The notes below the pieces were generated by a model, which had not been told where the DNA came from, ran no database searches, and worked only from the letters and a program-made list of their open reading frames with translations. DNA of 64,000 bases. It comes from Liolophura sinensis. Its lineage: Eukaryota; Mollusca; Polyplacophora; Chitonida; Chitonidae. The stretch covers positions 23,291,265-23,355,264 of the forward strand of contig NC_088303.1 of assembly GCF_032854445.1 (NCBI RefSeq), read 5' to 3'. The translations under genes were made by a program, and so were the position numbers. Position 1 is the stretch's first letter; the number at the start of each line of letters is the position of its first letter. Positions 13,655-27,000 of this stretch are shown here, in pieces.

Positions 13655-14868
13655 ATTATCGCTTCTTAGTCCTGTGTTTAAAAAAGGTGAGCGAAATGAG
13701 ATCACTAATATAGACCTAGTTCTTTACTATCATCATTATCCAAATTGTTAGAAAACGTCGTTTACAAAAGACACTACCAATATTGCACGACTAATAACTT
13801 ACTTATTCCTGAAAACTCTGGTCTTAAAGAAAACGACTCTACTGTTTAGAAGCTCTTTCAGATTGTCAAGAATATATACCAGGCCTTGGACAGAAGTGAA
13901 GATGCGTGCGTTATATTTTTAGACGGCAGTAAAGCTTTTGATAAGGTATGGCACCCTGGACTTTTGTATAAACTTAGACAAATAGGAATCGAAGGTAACC
14001 TGCAAAAATGGCTAGAAAGTTATTTAAATAACAGATCATTTATTGTATGTGTAAATGGAGCTGAATCTCATCTAGAATACATCTATTCTCGAGTGCCACA
14101 GGGTTCTGTCCTTGGCCCCCTATTATTTCTTATATTTGTAAATGATATAAACAATGATCTAGAATGTAAAATAAATGTATTTGCTGACTATACTTCTCTT
14201 TTTGAACCCATAAATGATATTATTCTTTCTGAACTAAAATTCAATAGAGATGTCCAACCAACGACTGGTCACACCATTGGCTAGTGACTTTTAACTCCCT
14301 AAAAACTGTGTCTTTACTTCTTTCACTTTGAAAAAATCCATTTCGTCCTAATTTAATTTTGAACGGCGTTGAGGTGAAGCTCGTTGAGTCTCCTAAACAC
14401 CTCGGTGTAACATTGCAGGAAAATGAAAAATGGGACTAACATGCTCTGGGCATCATCTGCAAAAGTAACACAAAGTTAAGCATAATGACCAGGATTAAAG
14501 CAGTTCTTAGTAGAAAATGCTTGATTAATTTATACTTTAGTACTGTCCAGTCAACCATGGAATATACTGATGTTATTTTTGGTAATTGTAGTATAAAACT
14601 CACTCAGAAATTAGAAAAAAAACAACGTCGGGCAGCGCTAATCTGCACTGGAGGGCTTCGTCGCACTCCATACAGTACCCTCATTGAAGAGTTAGGTTGG
14701 GAACAACTTTACGTTCGTCGCCGAAAGCACAGGATACTTCTGTTTTACAAAATAGTTAACGGCTTATCTCTCCCATATCTTCTAAAATTATGTTCAATCA
14801 GAAATAGTAACTGTAAACAAAGCCCTTTCGCCGTATTTTTCGGTGACCAATCGCTTCAACAATCTTAA
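13655..14868 (+). pseudogene. non-LTR retrotransposon reverse transcriptase, decayed (jockey/CR1-like)
   Basis: The fragment starts with the SLLSPVFKKGERNE block in one frame. An open run from 13886 carries FLDGSKAFDKVWH, then VPQGSVLGPLLFLIFVNDI, then the catalytic-loop region, which reads FADYTS instead of the expected FADD: the second catalytic aspartate is lost. A further open run at 14485-14868 covers the thumb and C-terminal region (KKQRRAALICTGG). Stops and frameshifts separate the pieces. Endonuclease domain and ends are not visible. A dead 5'-truncated copy. Confidence 0.9.
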
Positions 14869-17600
14869 TCTCCATTGCACGGATCAAACTGAAACTTGGC
14901 ATAGGCTATGCATGCTGTTGCTGCGTTGACAAACGGCGATGAATTCCAATGAAAACTGATGTATATAAGCTCGCCATGGGCCATGTAACGTCACGTAACG
15001 AGCCTCTTTTTGAATTTTTTCTAATAGTTTGGTCTGTTGAGCTCGGGTTTGGTTTAGTTTCTTTCTGCAATGTTTAGTTTTCTTAAAAATTGCGATTTTT
15101 TGAAGGTTATGAAACCGGAAATTATTGCTGTTGCTTTTCATTTTGGCCCGTTTTTAATAATCGTTTTGTTACAATTTGTTATATTCAGTTTCATGCTATA
15201 GGCGTACATCAGGTATCTGACAGTTATAACTAGAAAGTGCGCGAGTACCTCATGCTGTGTGTAGGCGAGTGAGCTGCAAGGGCTACATATATATGTATGC
15301 CTTATCTGTGGACCAGAGATATTTGAGTTGTGTTGATGAAGACAAGACTTTGAGCTGTTTTTTAAAAGGCCATATAACAACATTTGGACATTTTAAAGGT
15401 AGGGCCTATACTTGCTATACACATGCATATTGATGGCATAGGAAAGGTGTATACTGTACGCTTTGAACTACGAAAGGTGAAAGTTGTGCATATATCGCAC
15501 TGTACGTGATTATATATGCCATACATGACTATACAGCCTATATATGGATATTTAATTTGTACACTATCTTAACAGTTGTACATTAATTGTATATATATAG
15601 AGCTATATATTAACAGCTACTGGGGTTTTTAACCTTGATACCGGTATCGCTGTAATGTGCTTATAATTAGCAGATGCAATTATTATATTCTCTGAGTTGT
15701 GCAATAGCTGTATAGTGAAAACGAATATATAGGCCCTACAGTGCAATGCATGAAACACAAACACTCAGACCTACATGTATAGGCCTATATGTATGGTCTA
15801 ACTTACAGCAGAAAATGTGGCTTCTTATAAAAGTTCAAAGCATATATATAACAGTTCAAAATAAACAAAATGACTAAAGTTTCTTTGGAACTGTATGCAG
15901 TGCCCAAAAATGCACTTAAATCTTGTACACGCATAAAGCAGAAATAGGTTTTATACTGCTGTACAGTGTTCATTTAATTTCCGGTATAGGCCTATGTCAA
16001 GCTGTAAGATTGTAATGGTTAGAGTGATATTATTGTAGTGTGTAACTCTTTTTATACAACAGTGCATGGATGGCAGAAATATACTAGCTTTCATCAACTC
16101 AACCAAGTGTAGGCATATAGGCAGCAATCTACAGTTGTCTGCTATATACAGTCCTATGGCGCCAGTGCTATGCCGCCTAACCAATACAACAGCGCTGTGC
16201 CGCCTATAACCAATACAACAGCGCTGTGCCGCATATAACCAATGCAACAGCGCTGTGCCGCCTAACCAATATACATATATGGCATGTTATGTAACAAATT
16301 TGTCCTCTGTGTATACATGTACATGGTTTTACCTCGTACCGGTACATAGCAATTTTTAGTGATGCGTATGATGAGTTAGCAGAGAGAGAGTAGGGCATAA
16401 CGGACCCAAGGGGCTAACGGACTTTTGCGCAACAGCTGATGCTATTTGTCGTACCGTCTTCATGGTCACTTCTAGTTTTAGATATACCTATTTGTACAAC
16501 ATAAATGTTGCTGTCGATGATAAATGTCGACAAATACTTATCCTAGAGGGCCGACGAAACTTCAATCACCTTTGATCTATGGTAAGCTTGTTTTTACCCA
16601 AAGTGCTGAAAGATTTTTTGGGTGCCTATAATTGCAAAGTTGCATGAGTTTTCAAGACCACATCATCAAGTTAAAAAAACAAAAAAAAAAACAAAAAAAA
16701 AAAAAAACAAAAAAAAAAAAAAAACGCACACCAGTCCGTTTTGCCTCGACTCACGGTCCATTTTGCCCCCTGTGATGTATGATATTTAAAATATATGAAG
16801 AGTGTAGGCCTATAATGTACACTTTCACAGTAGCCTGAAATGCCTTATATTATTTTATTTTATAACATATTATTATTCCTCATTAATATCGCAAAATTAT
16901 CCAAACATGTTATAAACTATATGCCTAAATATAAAGCAGACCCATATTTAACTTCTCATTTTAAATTTTAAACTCTTCTACAAGTACATTCACTGCATTT
17001 ACTAAAACGAACAACAAAGATAATATGTGCAATGTATTCAACAGTTAGAAACCTAGTAAATCATGGAACAGTTTGTCAATTTTCGGTTCTATTTTATATT
17101 AGTGCATGACAAATTGCCTAACCACAATAACGTGCACACAGAAACATTAGAACAAAAAAACGTAATACCAGTGCAGAGTTCCGTTAAAATGTCTAACTTT
17201 TGGGGCAAAAGGACTTTTCTCAGGTGAGCGGTTTTTCACCTGCTGTCGGAACTGTCGTCATGTGAGGTTCCTGGCTATATGTTTATAATGAAAGTTTACG
17301 TAGTCTATTATAACATGACCATTTGTACAATATCTATGGAATTATACTGAGACTAGCACCTGAGCCTCCAAAGTTAGCTCTCTCCCCTAGGTTCACGGGC
17401 TATATCAGGCGCGCCTGAAGCAATTTGAAAGTGGTCCGGAAGCTTTGGGATGCTAAACAGCTGGGGATGCGCTGAAATGGTTTCATGGGTTTTTTATTCT
17501 TCACGTAGATCCATTGTAATTTCATGTACTGAACAGTCTTCATTTGCTGCTCGCCATTAAATTGGTTCGACTTTTCTTTTGATTTATCATTTTTTTTTCT
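14869..17600. other. gene-poor stretch
   Basis: No gene is recognised. It holds AT-rich sequence with many TATA-like words, three close repeats of caatacaacagcgctgtgcc-type sequence at about 16175-16270, and an A-rich tract at about 16671-16725. Minus-strand open frames at 14884-15383 show no known domain. Confidence 0.4.
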
Positions 17601-17604
17601 TTTT

Positions 17605-17790
17605 TACGCCCAGTCACACTGTAAGCCAACTAATACCGGGTCAACCTGCCCTGTTTCCTTGCTCTAACCTATCCGTGCTGAGCACCAAGCGAGGCAGCTA
17701 CGCGTACCATTTTCAAAGTCTGTGGTATGTTCCCCGGACACCAGACTAGGAAGCGGACGCTCTGACTACTAGGCCTCGGAAGAGGTTCAC
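17605..17790 (-). mobile_element. SINE variant upstream of SLC25A11
   Basis: Shares the inverted middle block (ccttgctctaacc, gtgctgagcaccaagc) with the copies at 26025 and 28640. The tRNA-like end is at the right (ggaagcggacgctctgacta). It ends about 300 bases before the SLC25A11 start codon. Confidence 0.6.
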
Positions 17791-18098
17791 ATTTGTCCTG
17801 AAGGAAACCATAATTGTGTGTTCAGACCCGTTGGAGGCCGTAAAACTCTTCTCTGTTCTGGTTTGCATTGGAACTATTCAGATGTGTTTCACATGATGTG
17901 TTCAGTATATTTTATGTCTATAACGTACCGTATTCATCGATCATTGCCTGAAGAAAAAGTGATATATCCTGTCAATCCTGCTTTCAGTTCTGAATATAGT
18001 TCTAGTTTTTACATACCCTGCACTTGCAGCCAAGGTCAACGGGCTTTCACGTGGAAAGAAAGCAGCGTCTGTCGAAGCTGGTTTGTCATCTGTAGAAG

Positions 18099-21000
18099 AT
18101 GTCTGGTCAAAAGCAAACACCGGTCAAGAGGATACCTAATGGGGTCAAATTCTTATTCGGAGGCGCTGCAGGGTATGGCAGATAGCTTCCGTTTTCATTA
18201 TGCACTGTCTTACAGCAAACTTTTTATGCAGCTTTCACCTTGGCTTGAGATGAACTGGGATGAAATCACTCGGTTCCTAGTTTTCGCGACTCTATAAATT
18301 GCTCTACATTACGTTAAATGTCAACAATCAAATAGGTCAGAGACGACAGGTGTCATCCACTGGCCACTTGAAGTCTGATATGGTTAAAGGCAAATGGTAT
18401 CCGCTTAAACACAAAGAAATGATACGACAAGAAAGAATATAGAACATAGGCCTACCGTATTTATTATAATATTAATAATTCGTGTGCGCCTGGCAGTATA
18501 AAAGAAATTATTGGTACAGTAATTGCTTATTTATCAATTACTGGTGCGTGTTATGTCACAGACCCATATGTCTTTGCCATTCAGAACTGCCAAGAATTAC
18601 ATGTGATATACTACAAGTAATCTTACATTTGACCCAAATGTAAGGTTCATCTGTAGTTTTATCGCATTATACTTCTTTAGTTCGAGGCACAGGCACTCTT
18701 GTGTCAGATTAATAGAGTGAGTGAGTGAGTGAGTGCTTGGGGTTTAACGTCGTACTCAACAATTTTTCAGTCATATGACGACGAAGGAATCATTAGGGTG
18801 CATGTACGTATAATGTGCCTCCTTGTTGCAGGACGGATTTCCACCGCTCTTTTATTTAGTGCTGCTTCACTGAGACGACTTACCGAAGGCAAGTAAGCGG
18901 CCCCGCCCGAGCCATTATACTGATACGGGTCAACCAGTCGTTGCACTATCCCCTTCATGATGAACGCCAAGCGAGGAAGTTACAACTTCCTCTTTTAAAG
19001 TCTTAGGTGTGACTCGATCAAGGATTGATCCTGGATCTACCGGTCCCGAAGCGGACGCTCTACCAACTGTGCTATCCGGGCCGGTCCCAGATTAATAGAT
19101 TATCCATACCTAAACCTGCCGAACCCACCTCAGCTATGCTGAATGGACTTAAAATAAAGCATTCTGCCACCAATTTGGACACATCTCATACTATCCAACA
19201 CAGTCTGGCATTTATTTGTCCAGGTCACGTACATTTATTGGGCTCACCATCACTAACACAATATATTTCCATATCCTATCAGTGAGTAACCATGGAATGA
19301 ACTTACATATAGACCCAGCAATTCAGTGCCCGAAGTCTGATGTATAGGTGAATCGCTTCAATGATGTGCAGTGACCATTGTTTTCACAACTGAACAAAGA
19401 GAGATACTGAGCAGACACATCTGATGTTGTCTGCAGGATTTAGGAATATACATGTTGGTTTCATGTGTGTATCAATTGACAGGTTTAGAATGGGTCGTTA
19501 TTGTGATAAACCAAACACATCATTATGGTCAACCACCATTTGTGACAGGGGTGAGAATGTAAGGATTTTTTCCAGGGGCCACTTTCACAAAACTTTATAT
19601 GTCATCTTTCTTGTAACTTTTTGTAGTGCGTGTAGTGCCATAAGGCAGCATCATTTACGAGAAAACAGCCCCGATGGCTCAGTTGGTAATCCATCCGCTT
19701 TGGGGGTGGTAGAATCAGGGCCAATGCTGGGTCCTCTCTTGGCATTAAGCATTAAGGGTATGGTGCAATGACTGGTTGATGTGTATCAGTATAATGGCTA
19801 GAGTGGGTGCTTACTTGCCTTCGGTAAGTTCTCAGTGAAGCAGCACTAGATAAAAAGAGCAGTGGAAATCTCTCCTGCAACTAGGAGGCGCATTACATGT
19901 ACATGCACTCTAAGGACCCCTTCGTTGTCATATGATTGAAAAATTGTTAAGTTCTCACTCACTCATTTATGAGAAAAGTTATGAAAAATTGATCTACAAA
20001 GGTTTGTGAATGAGGGTTCTGATCCCCAAACTTTAATGTTGACATTGTTACCATGCATAATGAAATTTTATAAAATTCAACTCAAAATGATGCTTTCTGA
20101 GAGCTCTTATAAGTTTGAAATTTGTGTGAAAACTTAACTTTTCATTGGTAAACTATCACATTTTTGTTCATTGTACTTAATGAACTGTGGTTAGTTTGGG
20201 TGCACAACAATTTGGGAGCATTTCCTCTAAATATGGCCCTGTTGGTAAAGGTGGCCATTCATTTTAATGATTGATTATCAGATATGCCCAAACAAAGTTC
20301 CATTGGTAATAAAACTGTTTTCTGGTGATAAAAAGTTACTGAAAGTCCTGTTCTTTCTTAGCCTTGAAACAGATAGCCTTGGTTTTTATTTGAATTTTTT
20401 CTTTTATTCTTTTTTTCTAGAAAATGTCTTTATTTTTGCTATTTAACACACTTTTTTTGTTGTAGAATGGGTGCCACATTTTTCGTGCAACCTTTGGACC
20501 TGGTCAAAAACAGAATGCAGCTAAGTGGTCAGTATTTTGTGTACAGTGTGTGCGGTGGTGTATGCAACTGAGTGGTCACTGTTTTGTGTACAGTGTGTGC
20601 GGTGGTGTATGCAACTGAGTGGTCATTGTTTTATGTTCAGTGTGGGCGGTGGTGTATACAACTGAGTGGTCAGTATTTTATGTTCAGTGTGTGTGGTGGT
20701 GTATGCAGCTGATTGGTATTTTGTGCACATTGTACAATAGATGGGTGAGTATTGTGTGTTTAATGAATGTAGGTGACTGGTGAGTATTTTGTGTACAGTG
20801 TGCATCTGTGGGTGAGTATTGTGTGTATAGTGTATGTAGATGAGTGGTTAGTATTTTGTACACTTACTATTGGTGTGCATTGTGTCTAATTTGAATGTAT
20901 GTAGCTGATGTATGAATATTGTGTGTACGGAGAATAAAGTGGAATGGTGAGTATTATTGGTGTGCAGTGTGTGTAGCTGATGTGTGAGTATTTTATATAC

Positions 21001-24000
21001 AGTGTGCACAGCCCTGGTGGTGTGTAGGATTTGTATGGTATGTATGCAGCTGAGAGATGAGTATTGTGTGCATAAGGCGCAGGTAACATGTATGCAGTTG
21101 TCGAGAGCTGACTATTGTGTGCACAAGGTACAAGTATTATGTATGTGATAGAGAGATGAGTATTGTGTGGACAAGGTACAAGTATTATGTATGTAATAGA
21201 GAGATGAGTATTGTGTGCACAAGGTACAGGTATTGTGTATGTAGCTGAGGGAAATGTATATACATCTACATACACAGTGTGTACAGGTGAGTGGTGAGCA
21301 TTTGTGTGTACAGTCATTGTGTAAGATGTGTATGATATAAGTAGCTGAGAGATGAGTATTGTGTACACAGTGTATACAGATGAGCAGAGAGTATTGGTGT
21401 GTACAGTGTGCACTGCTTGGTGTGTAAGATGTGTATGATATAAGTAGCTGAGAGATGGGTATTGTGTGCAAAATGTGTACAGGTGAGTATTGGTGTGTAC
21501 AGTGTGCATTGCTTGGTGTGTAAGAGGTGTATGACATAAGTAGCTGAGAGACGAGTATTGTGTGCACAGTGTGTACAGGTGAGTGGTTAGTATTGTGTGC
21601 ACAGCGTATACCGGTGAGAGGTGAGTGTTGGATGCATGGTTTACACAGCAGAGTATTAAGTGGTATAAATGTTCAGCTGTTACAGAGTAGTGAATATCGA
21701 AAGTATGATATATATGCATGTACCTATACACGTGTGCAATTATTGTGTTCTGGAATGGTATTGCTTTTCCATCAGGGATTTTATATTGGAGATAACAGTA
21801 TTGTGTAAAAAGTTGTTTTAGTTGCTGTCATAAAAAAAATTATCACTATCTGGGATGAGTGTAAACATACAGTTGTGTTATCTCAACAAGTGGTATTACT
21901 AGAACAAAAAATCTTAAAAGCCCTATCGAAATCCAATATGAGAACATTTATTTTGTTGACTTCATCTGCATGTTGATCATTTCAGTTTGATAAAGCTTTC
22001 CACATGAAATGTTATTCAGGTCTAATGATTCTATAACCTACACCTGCATTAGATACAGGTATGAGTTTCTCCCCACAGGTATGGGAGGTGAGGCCAGAGA
22101 GCACAAGACCAGTTTCCATGCTGTTCGCTCAATCCTGAAGAATGAGGGCATATTTGGCATCTACTCTGGGTGAGTACTGACATCCTTGTGAGCAGTCATG
22201 GACCTTACCATAATATTATCAGACGAACCCTGGGAACTCCTGTTTCATTCCACCTATGAAACTGACAACCATGCTACACAAACTGAAATATTCTTAAATC
22301 ATTTCATTCCTGAGAATGTCGAATCGAATTCCTGAGAATTTTGCAACATGGTGAAACAAGTACATATACAATTTACTGGTTTTGTGGAGTTGCTTTTTTT
22401 TTAACTTTGTGGAACAAAGCCTGACTGATTGGGATGTAAATGTACATAAAAGTGAAACGATTTCAGTCAACTTGAAGAGAGTTTGGTACACAATTTTGGA
22501 TAAATCTTATATGTCAGTCTGTATCACTTTGAAAAGAAGGAGTAAAATCTGAAAATTAGTGTTAAATATATTAGAGTGCTTGTTGTGTTAGAATAGATAT
22601 GGTGTATGTTATGTGATAGTTGCAGCAAAAAGGTGTTGTTTTGGAACTGATCTTTTTTTGTACTCTGGCCTGTGGGTTTGTCCAAAAGCAGATGAGCAAT
22701 CAGTTGTTGAGTACACTTTAATATTACAGTGTATAACGCAGTAACTATTGCGTGTTTTCTTATTTCCATATATTTGCAGATTGTCAGCCGGATTACTACG
22801 TCAGGCTACTTACACCACCACAAGATTGGGCATCTACACTATTCTGTTTGACATGGTGTCTGGGTAAGTTACCCACTTACGCCACCAGGAGATTGGGCGT
22901 CTACACTGTTCTGTTTGACATGGTGTCTGGGTATTTTACCCATTTACGCCACCAGGAGATTGGGCATTTACACTATTCTGTTTGACATGGTGTCTGGGTA
23001 AATTACCCACTTACGCCACCAGGAGATTGGGCATCTACACTATTCTGTTTGACATGGTGTCTGGGTAAATTACACACTTACGCCACCAAGGGATTGGGCA
23101 TCTACACTATTCTGTTTCACATGGTGTCTGGGTAAGTTACCCACTTACGCCACCAGGAGATTGGGCATCTACCTATTCTGTTTGACATGGTGTCTGGGTA
23201 AGTTACCCACTTACGCCACCAGGAGATTGGGCGTCTACACTATTCTGTTTGACATGGTGTCTGGGTAAATTACCCACTTACACCACCAGGAGATTGGGCG
23301 TCTACACTATTCTGTTTGACATGGTGTCTGGGTAAGTTATCCACTTACGCCACCAAGAGATTGGGCATCTACACTATTCTGTTTGACATGTTTACCAAAC
23401 TTTATTAATTGCTTTATTTGTTAGAGATGGAAAACCTCCAAATTTCTTCACGAAGGCTGCCATTGGGATGACTGCAGGAGCTATTGGGGCATTTGTTGGG
23501 ACCCCGGCGGAGATCTCGCTAATTAGGATGACAGCAGATGGACGGTGGGTTGTCTCCCTTGATACCATAAATACGGTGTACATGTAGCTGTATTTCGTCA
23601 GCCAAAGGGGCCTCCTTGGTCACGGTGAGTTCAAGTACAGCTCCAGCTTTCTGGTTGGACGTGGGAAGGTCAGCCAACATCTTGTGGATGGCCGTGGATT
23701 TCCCTGGGCTCTGTTCGGCTTCCTCTTGTTATAATGTTGGCCGCCGTCATATAAGTGAAATATTCTTGAGTATGATATAAAACACAATCAAATAAATTAA
23801 TAAGTACTAGGTCAAAGTGTGAATTCGACATTAGACGTCTGGACAGAGACAGCAAACTGTAGTAAAATCCCTCACAACTGATCCTCTGTCAAGTATTAGA
23901 TCATTTTTATGTGTGTACATAGTGCTTTATGTTTTGTTTTTTACAGAATGCCAGCAGAAAGTAGACGAAACTACAAGAATGTTTTTGATGCTCTTATAAG

Positions 24001-27000
24001 AATTACCAAGGAAGAAGGAGTGGTAACATTATGGAGGGTATGGTCATGTGTGCTTGTATTTTTTCATTAATTCTGCACTTAATTTTGAAACAAGTTACCG
24101 TACCTTCTCAATAATTACAGATACTCGCTAATTGAGACACACTGAAAGTAAGCGGGTAGATCATAGTCATGTGCATAAAAATATGCATACATAACGCTGA
24201 AAGCTGTTCTTTCATATACGAAAAGGTTGAGGGTACATGTACATGTGCAGATCAGATTGAGGTCCAAACTGAGCTTGCCAACAGATCTTCTACATGTAGG
24301 GCAGTTCATAGGTGAGGTACAAAAGCCTGACTACTGCTAACCTCTCCTACAATGTAGGTGGTGGCAGACAGGGTTTAGCGAGGGTTGATTTGACCCATGA
24401 CAGTGAGGAGTAGGCAGAGATTCTCGCATCAGTGGGGTCAAAGAGGGATAGCAGAATCTTGGTTTGTCATTTCAGTCATCATCTTACTGTAAATTTAACA
24501 GTAATTTACTTGCTGCTACAAAAATGATTTGGACAATAATTTAAGGGCATCTTTTTGCTTGTCTGTGGTATCTCAAAGAGTACTGCATGTATTAAGTTGA
24601 GGTTTTGCACAGTAATGAGGATGTTCTCTTGTTCAATGCAGGTTAATTAACGTAAATTACAAAATTCACGATGTTCACACTCTCTTGTGTATTAGAGTAA
24701 ATGTTTGAGGGTTTAAAACTGCCATAGCGGAATTGTGTAACCCAGTACCGTTCAACCTTGTTACATACTGAATCAGGTTACATGGTTCAGCGATATTGGG
24801 CTACACAACAAACACCAAGACGAAGGGGGTACATGTGTAAAATTTCTTCTACCCCAAAAAATGAAGAAAATGTGTTAACAAAACCTCGGCATATTTCATA
24901 CTGCGTTCTTTTTTACTCCCTCAGCAAAGGTCATGCATTTAGACCAATCAACGATAAGCATAGGCTGTTGCAGTTGACTTACATGTTCATGTAGGTACAT
25001 CAGGGCTGCATATGTGCGAGGTCTTGTCTTATTGTTGTGTGATGTAGGAATGTAAAAGTTTACCGTACATGTCTTATGATGTCATACTACTGGTGTCAGA
25101 TGGGATCGTCATTAAACATATGTTTTGTTTTTCCACATCATAGTGTCTTGATGTAAAACATCAAAAATGTCAAAACAAAAGTGATATCTATAAACTCTGT
25201 GAATTAATTAACGCCTTTATCAATGTAGGAAATTTCTGTAGTTCGCCTTTATATAAACGATAAAAGCAAATTTAACAAACTCAAATTCTTTTATTTGTAG
25301 AAATGAACAGCAAGGAATGATATTATTTGGGGAGGTAAACGTACCGGCTTGTGTGTTGCATGACACACTTGATGTTTTTTGAAAGGTCATCACTATTTAA
25401 TACGTATATTTGCATATGACCTGTCACTAACAGTGGGATAGAATAAGGTGTTAGGGGTGGAATCTAAAAATATACTGCGTATGCGGTTACTTCTGATAAC
25501 ACCATTCTCAGCCCAACCAATGTAGTTGTGTCTGTGAAAGCAGATGAAAAGGTGCATAAATCTTACTGTAAGTTCCTCTTTCACCTGCGAAAAAGTTGAG
25601 GAATGAGGGTAACTCAGGTGTTGCACATATGTGAAGCACAATACCATTAAGGGGGTGTTCCATTAATTGTTGGTGCCCTGAATGTGTGTTAGTTATTGTA
25701 AATTACCAAATTCATGATCTTCTTGTCACTTTGCTGGATTGGAACCCCTACTAAGGTAAATGTTAATTTATTGAGTTGAAGTTTTGGATTCATACAGGTG
25801 GTTGTCATCAAATGAAAGTTTGATTATAAACCTGTGCAGTAAATACGACTGTTCCTTATTTGTGTATCAATCTGTAATTCCATATTGCCATTGTGGATAT
25901 TACAGGGCTGTATTCCTACAGTTGCCAGAGCTATGGTTGTCAACGCAGCACAGCTGGCTTCTTACTCCCAAGCAAAGCAGTTCCTTCTCTCAACATGTAA
26001 GTTCTGTCTTCCCTGTCACGCACTGCTTCGGTGGCCTGATGGTTGAAGTGTCTGCCTGGAAGTTGGGAGATCCCGGAAATAGACTTGGGTCAGGCCATAC
26101 CAAAGACTTCAAAAATGATACTTGTTAGTGCCCCGCTTGGTGCTCAGCACTGAGAGGTTAGAGCAAGGAAACAGGACTGAGTGGCCTGTTGTCAGTATAA
26201 TGTGACTGAGTGGTTTCCTCCCACCATAATGCTGGTTGCCGTCGTATAAGTGAAATATTCTTGAATACGGCGTAAAATACCAATCAAATAAAATAAATAA
26301 ATAAATCTTTCTACATGTGAGCTTTGTCACATCAGTACAGTCTTCTCTCTACATGTGAGCTTTATCACACCAGTACAGTCTTCTCTCTACATGTGAGCTC
26401 TCTCACATCAGTACAATCTTCTCTCTACATGTGAGCTCTGTCACACCAGTACAGTCTTCTCTCTACATGTGAGCTTTGTCACATCAGTACAATCTTGTCT
26501 CTACATGTGAGAGACTCTCACCAGTTCGGCTGCAGCTTTAAGTAAAGAAGTTTACCATTAACCTGGATTAGGGCCTTGATTTCCCTGTAAACCTGTCCTC
26601 TGTCATACACATATAAAGTTAACATTTTTTGGATATGTCATTTCACCTAAATCAACTGAAGAAATAAACTTATACACCTGAATAAATGCAGAGTAGATGT
26701 GTTTACCTTGAGGAGTTTACTTGGTTAGATATTTATTTAGGGTACAACTACATTTACATTTTGTATCAGAAAAACTTATGTCTTCTTTTAATTGGCTTTT
26801 CTCTTCTTTTCTGCTTGTAGCATACTTCCAGGACAACATTCTGTGTCATTTCGGTGCCAGTATGATTAGTGGCCTGGTGACCACGGCAGCCTCTATGCCA
26901 GTAGACATCGCTAAGACCAGGTAAGATGTTTTTAGGGTCATACAGTTACACATGTAGCGCTCAGGCAGAGAGTTTCAGGCAAGTATACATATACTTATAA

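Noticed and set aside
14884..15383. Two adjacent minus-strand open frames of about 80 codons
   Set aside because: No domain, no splice-site logic, AT-rich composition; probably chance.
20886..21731. 281-codon minus-strand open frame rich in HT, YT and SY
   Set aside because: Antisense translation of the TG-rich minisatellite in SLC25A11 intron 2.
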